A DNA stretch of 64,000 bases from Cyanobium sp. Cruz-8D1 (GTDB taxonomy: Bacteria > Cyanobacteriota > Cyanobacteriia > PCC-6307 > Cyanobiaceae), in assembly GCF_024345975.1 (NCBI RefSeq), contig NZ_JAGQCD010000021.1:1-64000 (forward strand), read 5' to 3'. Made by a program: the position numbers and the translations under genes. The notes beneath the pieces were generated by a model that saw only the letters and a program-made list of their open reading frames with translations, had not been told where the DNA came from and searched no databases. This document shows, piece after piece, positions 28,474 to 37,067 of the stretch (within the stretch, counting starts at the first letter, position 1; each line of letters starts with the position of its first letter).

Positions 28474-30642
28474 ATGAACAAGACGTCCTTGGACGATTTA
28501 CTTGCAAAGTTGGCTTTCGCAGGTTTCATCACTATCGCCATAGCCTTGGCACCATTGGGCTCCTTTGTTGATGAAGACGAAAAGATCGCTGTTGGCATAT
28601 TCGCTGCCAACGGGATGATGCCGTACAGGGACGTGTTACTGAATCACGGCCCATTCCCATTTCTCATAGGGTCCTTTGGCTACTGGGCTGGTGGTTCCGT
28701 AGGCTCTCTGATCGCCCTAAGGCTTGTACCAATCCTTTTGGCGATAGCCACAGCGGTCGTGATTCGATCAAAAAGGCTGTTCTCCTCATCTCTTAGCTCC
28801 TCAAGAGCCCAGGCTTTATGGTGCGTGCTGTTAGGAATATTCTGGTCCAAAGGGGTTTTGCGCATGGGCCTCTATCACGGGATGGGCGGTTTGATTGCCT
28901 GCCTTGTCTTACTGCGCGTGATCGTGCCGATCCTAAACAACAACGAGAAACCATCAAGATCCCAGCTCTGGGAGTTTGCCGGCCTAAGCTCTCTACTTCT
29001 AAGCCTTTCGGCAACGTTTTTGCCGTTCATACTTCTCACCAGCTTGGCCTGCCTACTAGGGCTGGCAGGGCGCAGAGACAGCCTCAGCAAAGCGATCCAA
29101 TCAAGAAATTCCGCACGGCATTCCATACAAACAGAGATCATACGTTTCATGGCCATTGCAGCCTCATTCTCACCGGTATTCACGCTACTCATCCTGGCTA
29201 GCCTTGGTGCGATCACACCTATCGGGCTTTACCTAGGGCATCTTTACTTCAACAAAGTAGTTTTTGCGAAGTTCAACCCTCCATTGCCATTTGTTCCCAG
29301 GGATTTTGACATTCATTCACAGCTTCTCCCCGCTCTGCTAGTTCTTGGAGTTGTAACACTTCCCCTTTTAATCAATCAGCATACAACCAAGGCTCCTGAG
29401 ACAGAAAGTCCATACCCTCAGCAGCGGTCGGGCTTTTCGAACAGTCAGTTCCAACGAGTTTGCATTAGCTTTTTTACATCCTCGTCCATCCTTTCCCTCG
29501 CTTACCGCTCTGGACCATTCAACCTAGCCGAGTTCCACTCGCTCCCATACACAGTTCCCGCCTCTGCGCTTGTCCTAGTCGGATGTCTGCGCCTTTTAGA
29601 AGTCAGAAGAAACACAATATTAGCCTCAATTGAATCACCTGGATCTAACCTTAAAAACCGGGCTATTGGCATTGCCTGCATTTTACCCCTTTTTCTGTTC
29701 GGACTTTTTAGGTACAAGACTCAAACCAATAAGCCAATAGGCTACTCCATGCATCCAGTCCTCGAAAGAATGATAGATGGAGAGAAAAATGATACCAACA
29801 GGTTCCTGGTAGAGTTGATTTCCGCAATTGAATCAGAAAGGGGGATACATGCAAAGATTTACTCTTGGCCTTTCAATCCCGATTTCTATGCAGCTCTTGA
29901 TCGCGCTTCCCCATATCCAAGCACTTGGTACCTTTGGTATCATACTGATATCGAAAAAGATCCCAGCTTGGCGGACTATAGGGTCTGCAATCGAGAGGAT
30001 ACCGAAAGGCCCTCGATTATCTCCTATGCCAGCTCAGCAAACTTCGACAAACTTTCAGGGCATCAATCTGAAGTCTATGGAAACTGCCTAATCAAGCTTC
30101 AAAACGAAGAGTACCTAAAGCTTGGCGCCTCAACCTACATTCATAAAATGCATAGGCAGCTAGCAAGAGAGCTGCTCGATACATGGCCAAAGAAGGCATC
30201 CTACATGGTTCCATTATGGCATTCGAGCGGCACTATGGCAGACCAAACGATGTATGTTGGAGTGCCAAAGAATCAGCGTATCCGATTCAAGATTCCAGCA
30301 CGCCGCCTGACAACAACAGATGGAATCCACATCCGAATTGGTACCTATGGGCGATCCAGCGACGGACAGGTGACGTTCTGCGTAAAAGATAGATTGGGCA
30401 CGCAAAAAGCATGCTCGAATGCGCTGGACAAGTCTAGGATAGTCGACAATGCGATAATGGCAATAGCTATTAAGGATTCAAGGGAGATCTTGAATAGCCG
30501 GCAAGCTATTCTCACGGTCGAAGACCGTACAAGCCAATCCTCAGCAAGCAAAAGCCCTGACATTGCCATTTACACCGTCATAAACACGGCGAAAGATCCA
30601 GTGTCCTATCGTTCATTGGCACTCTGGGAGCACCCCTGGTGA
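28474..30642 (+). CDS. GT-C type multi-pass membrane protein, AT-rich
   Basis: A 722-residue integral membrane protein from ATG 28474 (TTG 28459 would add five residues). The first loop after the opening membrane segment contains VDEDEKIAVGIFAANGMMPYRDVLLNHGPF. This matches the acidic-pair loop followed by P-Y-R-D of lipid-dependent GT-C glycosyltransferases such as the ArnT/PMT group. About ten further membrane segments lie in the first 420 residues; the rest is a periplasmic domain with several Tyr/Trp-rich stretches. The gene is clearly lower in GC than tkt, suggesting recent transfer. The donor and acceptor are unknown. Confidence 0.65.
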   Translation: MNKTSLDDLLAKLAFAGFITIAIALAPLGSFVDEDEKIAVGIFAANGMMPYRDVLLNHGPFPFLIGSFGYWAGGSVGSLIALRLVPILLAIATAVVIRSKRLFSSSLSSSRAQALWCVLLGIFWSKGVLRMGLYHGMGGLIACLVLLRVIVPILNNNEKPSRSQLWEFAGLSSLLLSLSATFLPFILLTSLACLLGLAGRRDSLSKAIQSRNSARHSIQTEIIRFMAIAASFSPVFTLLILASLGAITPIGLYLGHLYFNKVVFAKFNPPLPFVPRDFDIHSQLLPALLVLGVVTLPLLINQHTTKAPETESPYPQQRSGFSNSQFQRVCISFFTSSSILSLAYRSGPFNLAEFHSLPYTVPASALVLVGCLRLLEVRRNTILASIESPGSNLKNRAIGIACILPLFLFGLFRYKTQTNKPIGYSMHPVLERMIDGEKNDTNRFLVELISAIESERGIHAKIYSWPFNPDFYAALDRASPYPSTWYLWYHTDIEKDPSLADYRVCNREDTERPSIISYASSANFDKLSGHQSEVYGNCLIKLQNEEYLKLGASTYIHKMHRQLARELLDTWPKKASYMVPLWHSSGTMADQTMYVGVPKNQRIRFKIPARRLTTTDGIHIRIGTYGRSSDGQVTFCVKDRLGTQKACSNALDKSRIVDNAIMAIAIKDSREILNSRQAILTVEDRTSQSSASKSPDIAIYTVINTAKDPVSYRSLALWEHPW

Positions 30643-30857
30643 TACCGAGAGACTTGAGGTAGGGCGGCTGCCATTTCTGAAAGCTCCGGAAAGAAGATTA
30701 CAGGTAATAATTGGAGCGGCCGATCGGAACGATTTTAATGCTACGAGCCTTTTGTCCAAACTTCGTTTGTTGAATCAGCTCAGGGTATTACTCCTGTGGC
30801 AAACAACTCCTCCCATGCACGATCATCCGCACAGGGATCATCTGCTGGTGGCCTGGC

Positions 30858-31826
30858 TCAATCGTCGACCGCGTGCATAGTTGGAATATTCATGCGGCTG
30901 CTCTCCACCACCAGGGGCAGGCGCAGGGTGCGCTGGTTGATGAAGCCGATATACTCGCCCAGGATGCCAAGGGCGAACATCATCGCACCGGCGAAGAACA
31001 GAGCCGAGACCGACAGCATGGCCACCCCGAACTGGAAGCTGTCCCAGAAGATCAGCTTGCTGAGCATCACCACCATCGACAGCAGGATCGACAGCGCCCC
31101 CAAGGACAGGCCCGCGGTAGTGATCAGCCGCATCGGCTTACGGGAGGAGGTAACGATGCCGAGCACACCGAAATCGACCAGGAACGACAGGGAGGCCGAA
31201 CTGCTGCCCCCCTTGCGATCGGCACTCACGTAGGGAATCGTGGACCACTTGAAGCCGATGGCGCAGACCAGACCCTTGATGAAGGGATAGGAATCGATCG
31301 ACTGCCGCAGGGCAAGAATCACCGAGCGATCATAGATACCGAAACCGGTGGTGTCACGCACCATCGGATAGTCGGAAAGCCACGACAGCGTGGCGTAGTA
31401 GATCTTCTTGCAGAGAAACAGGATCGGGCTTTCATGGCTCGAACGCCGAACGGCAAAGATCACCTGGTTGTCGCCCTGCTTCCAGGCCGTGATCAGATCG
31501 GCCACCAACTCGGGGGGATCCTGCAGATCCGCCATCAGAAAGACATTGGCATCGGCATCGGGCACCAGCAGGGCGTTGGCTGAGGAGCGCACGAAACCGA
31601 AGTTCGAGACATTGCGAATCAGGCCAACCCGCGAATCCCTTGCCGCCAATCCCTCGATCAGAGCGACGGTGTGGTCTGTGGAGCAATTATCCGCGAACAC
31701 GATCGAAAAGGCATCGTCCGGAAACTGTTCAAGTACCCTGGAGAGCCGCACATAAAGGGCTTCTACGTTGGAAGACTCGTTGTAGCATGGGATGCAAATG
31801 GCGATATGATGAGTCGATGTCGTCAT
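30858..31826 (-). CDS. Polyprenyl-phosphate glycosyltransferase, GT2 (GtrB/DPM1-like)
   Basis: A 322-residue enzyme that moves a sugar from a nucleotide donor to a lipid carrier on the cytoplasmic face. The GT2 domain reads ICIPCYNESSNVEALY, FADNCSTDHTVALIE, a DLQDPPEL metal site and a GIYDRSVI loop. Two C-terminal membrane segments follow (about 233-256 and 268-292) with FALGILGEYIGFINQR at the end, the standard GtrB layout. The usual DDGS/DNGS is DNCS here. It is divergent from a small flippase-like gene whose start is only 6 bases away, suggesting a shared control region. Confidence 0.88.
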   Translation of the reverse strand: MTTSTHHIAICIPCYNESSNVEALYVRLSRVLEQFPDDAFSIVFADNCSTDHTVALIEGLAARDSRVGLIRNVSNFGFVRSSANALLVPDADANVFLMADLQDPPELVADLITAWKQGDNQVIFAVRRSSHESPILFLCKKIYYATLSWLSDYPMVRDTTGFGIYDRSVILALRQSIDSYPFIKGLVCAIGFKWSTIPYVSADRKGGSSSASLSFLVDFGVLGIVTSSRKPMRLITTAGLSLGALSILLSMVVMLSKLIFWDSFQFGVAMLSVSALFFAGAMMFALGILGEYIGFINQRTLRLPLVVESSRMNIPTMHAVDD

Positions 31827-31832
31827 GAAACC

Positions 31833-32174
31833 ATGCTGACGAAAGGCCTGTTGCAGGCACTGTATCTTTTGGCTGCCGTTCTAGCGGCATGCCTGGGCCA
31901 ATTCATCTTGCGGATCCGCCCCCCGTCCGAAGGCATCCGGACAACATTTCTCTATCTGGTGGCCTCGCTGCTTTGCTATGGCGCGTCCTTCGGAATCACG
32001 GCCCTTGTGCTGCCCGCCGCCGATCGCAAACTGGCGGTGTTGATGCTGAGCCTGCAGTATCCGCTGCTCTATGTGCTCTTCGCGATCAAGGATTCGGCCG
32101 CACTGCCACCGGCCAGCTTGGTGGCGATCAGCCTTGGTTACGCCATCGTTGCTGTGGGCATGTTCGGGCGTTAG
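31833..32174 (+). CDS. Small four-helix membrane protein, flippase-like
   Basis: A 113-residue protein with four hydrophobic segments covering nearly its whole length (about 6-24, 37-58, 66-84 and 92-111), the size and layout of half-size DMT/SMR or ArnE/ArnF-type transporters. Between a GT2 and a GT-C gene the natural guess is a flippase for the lipid-linked sugar, replacing GtrA. Several upstream in-frame ATGs exist but would overlap the divergent GT2 gene; ATG 31833 leaves 6 bases between the two starts. Its stop overlaps the stop of the convergent GT-C gene by four bases. Confidence 0.6.
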   Translation: MLTKGLLQALYLLAAVLAACLGQFILRIRPPSEGIRTTFLYLVASLLCYGASFGITALVLPAADRKLAVLMLSLQYPLLYVLFAIKDSAALPPASLVAISLGYAIVAVGMFGR

Positions 32175-33592
32175 GTTCGGCCGGGGCAGAGTCGATCGAT
32201 CTGGGGCTGGCCCAACTGGAAGTTCCACGCTGGACCTCCAAAGATCTGAATTGGCAGCGATTGTGGACGGCTGCATTGCTCCCTAATCTGATCCTCGTAG
32301 ACGAGGGTCCTGATCTGGCCCGTGGCACTCATTTCAGAGACAGGCCTGTTGATGACATTGTTGTGATAGAAAACGACGGTCAGCATCAGCCAGACGGCCA
32401 GGGCACGAGCTGTTGCACTGTTACGCGTTCGCTGGTCCCGGACCAGACAAACGAAGGCCATCAGCAACACGGATAGAAACAGGACGGTGTTCCAATAGAA
32501 GAAGCGCCCGCCCGCATCCTCGACGACCATCAGCTCGAGCTCCACCCCGCGACGGGTGGCCACCAACAGGCTGGAGAAGGAGAGCACCAGGGTGGAGAAG
32601 ATGGCCAGATACAGCAGGGCCGGCTGTCCCATGCGCGCTGTCAGCACGCGCAAGCCCAGCAGCACCAGGGCAAGCACCACAAGAACGGCTAGCAACTGCA
32701 GGGGATCAGGCAGGCCCCGCAGGACCCACCAGGGCTTGTAGCCCCCCAGCAGCGGGCTGATCAGGTGAACCGTGAACCAGTCGAGCAGCAGGGCGGGCCG
32801 CCTCAACAGCTTGGCGAGCGCCTGGGCCGTCGAGAGGGGGTAGTTGGTCTGCAGCTGGGAAAAGTAGATCTGCAGGGACGACAGCAGCACCGGCAGGCTC
32901 AGCCACAGGGGCCTGATCGGCAGCCGCCGGCGACGCAGGCCATGGAAGATCAGCAGCGGAATCGTATAGATGGCCATGAAGGGGCCGGTCAACGCTGCCA
33001 CCAGCCCGTAGAGCAGCAGCAGGACCTGGAGAAGCGGAGGTCTGAAGACCTCCGGGCGACCACTCCCTTGCTGCGCCACCACGCCATAGGCGATCAGGAT
33101 GAAGCCGAGCGGAAAAAAGATGTAGGCGTTGGGGAGATTCAGATAGGTCTCGCCGGCGTAGGGGTAGTAGACGTAGGGGATGTAGGCCACGCGCATCGCC
33201 CGGCTGAAGACGTTGGCGCCAATCAGGGCCTCGACGCTGACCAGGGGCAACAGCCAGGACACCCAGGCCACCAGCAGAAAGAAGCCGGGATAGGCCAGCG
33301 GCGAGAGCAGGTTCACGGCCGAGAGCGCCGTGAGGCGCTGCAGCAGATGGCTGTATCCGGCATACAGCTGCAGCAGCGAACCGGTGCCCTGGTCGATGGC
33401 CTGCTGCAGGAAGATTGAGCCGTCCTCGGCATACAGCCCGGGTTGCAGCGAAACGGAAGGGCGCCGCAGGTGGTAGCCAAGGGCGCAGAGGCCGATCAGG
33501 GCGGCGGACACGAGAAAGCCGTGCAGCCGGGGAGGCAACCGCTGCTGCGCTGACTGCCGGAACTGCTGGATCTTGTGGAGTACGTTCGCCAT
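32171..33592 (-). CDS. Multi-pass membrane protein, likely GT-C glycosyltransferase
   Basis: A 473-residue membrane protein with about eleven hydrophobic segments. The first loop carries LYAEDGSIFLQQAIDQ, an acidic pair where GT-C enzymes place their catalytic residues. A second loop contains YYPYAGETYLNLPNAY. A soluble C-terminal tail of about 65 residues is predicted after the last helix. I infer that it uses the lipid-linked sugar made by the neighbouring GT2 enzyme. The start is set at ATG 33592; an upstream TTG would add four residues. Confidence 0.6.
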   Translation of the reverse strand: MANVLHKIQQFRQSAQQRLPPRLHGFLVSAALIGLCALGYHLRRPSVSLQPGLYAEDGSIFLQQAIDQGTGSLLQLYAGYSHLLQRLTALSAVNLLSPLAYPGFFLLVAWVSWLLPLVSVEALIGANVFSRAMRVAYIPYVYYPYAGETYLNLPNAYIFFPLGFILIAYGVVAQQGSGRPEVFRPPLLQVLLLLYGLVAALTGPFMAIYTIPLLIFHGLRRRRLPIRPLWLSLPVLLSSLQIYFSQLQTNYPLSTAQALAKLLRRPALLLDWFTVHLISPLLGGYKPWWVLRGLPDPLQLLAVLVVLALVLLGLRVLTARMGQPALLYLAIFSTLVLSFSSLLVATRRGVELELMVVEDAGGRFFYWNTVLFLSVLLMAFVCLVRDQRTRNSATARALAVWLMLTVVFYHNNVINRPVSEMSATGQIRTLVYEDQIREQCSRPQSLPIQIFGGPAWNFQLGQPQIDRLCPGRT

Positions 33593-33646
33593 GGGTGTGC
33601 GCAATGGCTCCGCTCAGTCTGCCATCAGGTCCGTTTCAGGCTGATT

Positions 33647-34705
33647 TCAGGTTGGCTTCAGGTTGGTTTCGGTCCAGGCGAGCATGCGGCCGACGCCCTC
33701 GCGGCAGGAGATGGCCGGCGACCAGCCGAGCAGCCGCTGGGCCTTGCCGATATCCGCAATGAAACAGTCCTGGTCGCTGGCGCGGCGGGGGGTGGGCGTG
33801 TACACCAGTGGCGGGATGGCGAGCAGCTCCGCGAGCAGGGCGAACAGCTCCAGCAGGCTGAGGGAGTTGGCGGCGCCGCCGCCGATGTTGAAGATCTCGC
33901 CGTTCATCGGCTGGCGGTGGTCGTAGGCGGCCCGGTAGAGACGGATCAGGTCGTCGGCGTGGAGAACATCGCGCACCTGCTTGCCGGTGCCGGCGATGGT
34001 GAAGGGCTCGGGGGCCGCGCCCGCCTGATGGGCACGCTTCTGCTCGATCGCCTTCTGGCAGAACCAGCCCACCCAGCCCTGGTCGAAGGAGGCGAACTGG
34101 CGGCCGCCGAAGATCGAGGAATGGCGGAACACCACCGTTTTGAGGCCGTACACCCGGGCCCAGTCGCGCACGTACTGATCGGCGGCCCCCTTGGAGCAGC
34201 CGTAGGGGGTGGAGAAATCCAGGCCCAGCGACTCGTCAAGCCCCTCGGGATGATCCGGTAGTTGGTAGCGGGTGGGGGTCTCCTCGTAGCGCAGCCCCTC
34301 CAGGTCGCCGTAGACCTTGTTGGTGCTGCTGTAGGCGATCAGCGCCTCAGGGGAGAGGGCCCGGGCGGCCTCCAGCACAGCGAAGGTGCCGAGCACGTTG
34401 GTCTGCAGGTCGCGGGCGGGATCGGTCAGGGAGGTGGTCATCGCCACCTGGCCGCCCACATGGGCGATGTAATCGAAGGGGGCGTGGCGGCGGAACACCG
34501 CCATGACGGCCTCGGCGCCGGCCAGGTCGGCCTGGATGAAATGGAAGCGCCCGGGGGCGGCCTGCTGCTCCAGCCAGGCCAGGTTGGCGGCCGAACCACT
34601 CCGGAACAGGGCATCGACCACGATCACCTCGGCGCCGTCCTGCAGGTAGGAGGCGGCCAGGTTGGAGCCCAGAAAGCCGCAACCACCGGTGATCAGGACC
34701 TTCAT
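33647..34705 (-). CDS. CDP-paratose 2-epimerase-like SDR protein
   Basis: A 352-residue short-chain dehydrogenase/epimerase, last gene of the CDP-dideoxysugar operon. The NAD motif is GGCGFLGSNLA, the catalytic region has SSTNKVYGDLEGLRYEE and the YxxxK site is YGCSK, preceded by LDFSTP as in RfbE enzymes. HSSIFGGRQF and GNGKQVRDVL-like TGKQVRDVLHADDL also match. It should convert CDP-paratose to CDP-tyvelose, or act similarly on a related sugar. It starts 5 bases after the stop of the reductase gene, so the two are co-transcribed. Confidence 0.78.
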   Translation of the reverse strand: MKVLITGGCGFLGSNLAASYLQDGAEVIVVDALFRSGSAANLAWLEQQAAPGRFHFIQADLAGAEAVMAVFRRHAPFDYIAHVGGQVAMTTSLTDPARDLQTNVLGTFAVLEAARALSPEALIAYSSTNKVYGDLEGLRYEETPTRYQLPDHPEGLDESLGLDFSTPYGCSKGAADQYVRDWARVYGLKTVVFRHSSIFGGRQFASFDQGWVGWFCQKAIEQKRAHQAGAAPEPFTIAGTGKQVRDVLHADDLIRLYRAAYDHRQPMNGEIFNIGGGAANSLSLLELFALLAELLAIPPLVYTPTPRRASDQDCFIADIGKAQRLLGWSPAISCREGVGRMLAWTETNLKPT

Positions 34706-34710
34706 CGGAA

Positions 34711-35577
34711 TCAGGGCAGAGGGGACGCGGGAAGCCTCAAACCAGCCAGGTCCGGAACGTATCGCTCGATCTGATCGGGGCGGTCGGGAAGCACACCGGG
34801 GTGCAATCTACCGGTCGCCGCCAGGCGGTCCCATTCCGCCTCGGCGAAGGCCAGCAGGCTGGTGGCGACGCCCGAGCCGATGTTGGTCACCAGGGGGCGG
34901 CCCGGGTCCACATCGGGCCGGCTGCAGGCCTCGAGAAGATGGGCCGCCACGGCGGCGACTGGGATGAAGTCGCTGACCTGGCGGCCGGAGGTCATGGGGA
35001 AATCCTCCCCGGCCAGGGCGGCGCGCCGCAGGGAGGGCCAGAAGTTGCCCGCGAACTGGCCCTCGCCGTAGGCGGTGAAGATCCGGCCGTAGAAGAGCTC
35101 CAGGCGCCGCTCGATGGCGAAGGTGCGCAGCAGCTGGAAAGCCGCCGCCTTGCTGGCCCCGTAGGCGCTCAGGGGCTCCAGGGGGGCATCGGGGGGAATG
35201 GCCGCAAAATGGCGAGCGGCGTTGCCGTACTCGTGGCTGGTGCCGGTGACGACGCAGCGGCGCACCCCCGCCTCCGCCGCCAGCTCCAGTAGCCGCAGGC
35301 TACCGGCGACATTGGCCTGCACCAGCTCGGCCCAGGGCACCTGCTTGGGGCTCACCCCCGCCGAAGCCAGGTGCAGCACCGCATCGACCCCCGCCAGCTG
35401 GGCGGCCTCCAGGCTGGCGAGATCGCCCTCGCACCACTGGGGCTGGCGCGGCATCAGAATCACCGGGGTGGACGCCGGGCTGCGCCGCAGGGCCAGCACC
35501 CGGTGCCCCGCCGCCAGGGCCGCCGCCAGCACGTGGGAGCCGATGAAGCCGGTGCCGCCGGTGAGGAACAGCCGCAT
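34711..35577 (-). CDS. NAD-dependent epimerase/dehydratase, CDP-dideoxyhexose reductase candidate
   Basis: A 288-residue extended SDR with the dinucleotide motif GGTGFIGSHV, LHLASAGVS, TGTSHEYG and the active-site YGASK. In the paratose and abequose pathways a small SDR follows RfbH and reduces the C4 keto group of the CDP-3,6-dideoxy intermediate (RfbS or RfbJ). Position here, between rfbH and the epimerase, assigns that step to this gene; the sequence alone cannot tell which stereochemistry is produced. The ATG shares one base with the rfbH stop, so it is translationally coupled. Confidence 0.75.
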   Translation of the reverse strand: MRLFLTGGTGFIGSHVLAAALAAGHRVLALRRSPASTPVILMPRQPQWCEGDLASLEAAQLAGVDAVLHLASAGVSPKQVPWAELVQANVAGSLRLLELAAEAGVRRCVVTGTSHEYGNAARHFAAIPPDAPLEPLSAYGASKAAAFQLLRTFAIERRLELFYGRIFTAYGEGQFAGNFWPSLRRAALAGEDFPMTSGRQVSDFIPVAAVAAHLLEACSRPDVDPGRPLVTNIGSGVATSLLAFAEAEWDRLAATGRLHPGVLPDRPDQIERYVPDLAGLRLPASPLP

Positions 35578-37067
35578 CAGGCCTGGCAGAAGGCCCGGAT
35601 CACATCGATTTCCTTGGCCAGCATCGGCGCCGTGAGGCCCGGGTAGGTGCCGAGGAAGAGGGTGTCGACCATGATCGCGTCGGCACCGGCCAGATCGCCC
35701 ACCACCCGCAGGGCGTCGGGGCGATCGGCGCGCAGCTGCACGAAGGCCGGCTGGCGCACCAGGTTGCCGCCGAACAGCATGCGGTTGCCGATGCGGTGGG
35801 CATCGAGCTCCCGGGCCAGGTCGGTGCGGCGGAAGGGGGCGTCGGGCTTGACGGCGATCTTGAAGCCGAACCAGGAGCAGTCGGTGCGGCAGCCACTGGC
35901 GTCCCAGGAGAAGCCGGCCTGCGGATCCCAGCCGGTGGCGTGGGTGGGCAGGGAGAACTCGAGCACGTGCTCGGTGGCCACCAAGCCCTCGCGCAGGGTC
36001 TGCCAGTTGCGCTTGCGGGCCTCGATGAACTCCGGCAGGCGGCGCAGCTGCACCCGGCCGATGGCAGCCTGGGGATCGAGCGGTTTGAGGTTGAAGCCGA
36101 GGTGGCTGTAGATGTACTTGTGGTCGTAGCCGGCGGGCAGTTCGCCCAGTTGCCAGTCGAAGCGCTTGCCGCAGGTGTCGTCCTTGCCGGAGGGGCACCA
36201 GCAGTCGCGGCCCCAGTCGCGGAAGCTCTCGGCCACCACCTTGAGCTTCTGGTCACTCACGATGTTGACGGCGCCGCCCTCGCCCATGGTGAGGTGGTGG
36301 GGTGGGTAGAAGCTCTGGGTGCTGAGGTCGCCCCAGGTGCCGGTCCAGCGGATGACGCGTTCGGGGCCCTCATCAAGGCCGGGGCTGTTGTCGCTGAAGC
36401 CGAGGGATTCGGCCAGCTCCCGGGGCATGGAATAGGAGCACCCCAAGGCGTCGCAGTTGTCCTCCACCAGATAGAGGTCGTGGGCGCGGCAGAAGCGCAG
36501 CACGGCCGCCAGGTCGAAGGGGTTGCCCAGGGCGTGGGCCATCATCACGGCCTTGGTGAGGCCGGGGGTGAAGGCGGCTTCGAGCTGGTCGCAGCGGACG
36601 TTACCGGTGACCGGATCGGCGTCGATGAACACCGGCACCGCACCCACCTGCAGGATCGGCGCCACGGTGGTGGGGAAGCCCGCCGCCACAGTGATCACCT
36701 CATCGCCGGGGCGCAGACGCCGCTCGGCGGGCAGGCGGTGGGAGGTGAGGGCCGAGATGGCCACCAGATTCGCTGAGGAGCCGGAATTCACCAGCAGGCT
36801 GTGGCGCACCCCCAGGAAGGCCGCCAGCTCGCTCTCCATCGCCGCCCCTTCGCTGCCGAGGGTGAGCCAGAAGTCGAGGGTGGTGCCCACGGCCGCCTCG
36901 ACTTCGTCTTCGGTGAAGACACGGCCGGCGTAGGGGATGGCCTGGCCGTCGGCGTGCGGGGTGCGCTCCGGGTCGTCGCCGGGACGGAAGCCGGCGTGGG
37001 CCCGGCGGGCGTAATCACGGGTGAGCCGGAGAATCTCCTGCTTGAGCTGGTCGAGGTCGGCGGTCAT
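35577..37067 (-). CDS. rfbH: CDP-4-keto-6-deoxyglucose 3-dehydrase
   Basis: A 496-residue PMP and [2Fe-2S] enzyme (E1) that removes the C3 hydroxyl to make 3,6-dideoxysugars. The fold is that of an aminotransferase, but the usual Lys is replaced by His in SFYPPHHLTMGEGG (His258), the mark of this enzyme. Cluster ligands are Cys205 (EDNCDALG), then Cys289, Cys291 and Cys299 in CWCPSGKDDTC with the expected X1 and X7 spacings. A loop of about 25 residues around 211-236 appears inserted compared with the characterised enzyme. It overlaps rfbG by four bases (ATGA). Confidence 0.93.
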   Translation of the reverse strand: MTADLDQLKQEILRLTRDYARRAHAGFRPGDDPERTPHADGQAIPYAGRVFTEDEVEAAVGTTLDFWLTLGSEGAAMESELAAFLGVRHSLLVNSGSSANLVAISALTSHRLPAERRLRPGDEVITVAAGFPTTVAPILQVGAVPVFIDADPVTGNVRCDQLEAAFTPGLTKAVMMAHALGNPFDLAAVLRFCRAHDLYLVEDNCDALGCSYSMPRELAESLGFSDNSPGLDEGPERVIRWTGTWGDLSTQSFYPPHHLTMGEGGAVNIVSDQKLKVVAESFRDWGRDCWCPSGKDDTCGKRFDWQLGELPAGYDHKYIYSHLGFNLKPLDPQAAIGRVQLRRLPEFIEARKRNWQTLREGLVATEHVLEFSLPTHATGWDPQAGFSWDASGCRTDCSWFGFKIAVKPDAPFRRTDLARELDAHRIGNRMLFGGNLVRQPAFVQLRADRPDALRVVGDLAGADAIMVDTLFLGTYPGLTAPMLAKEIDVIRAFCQA

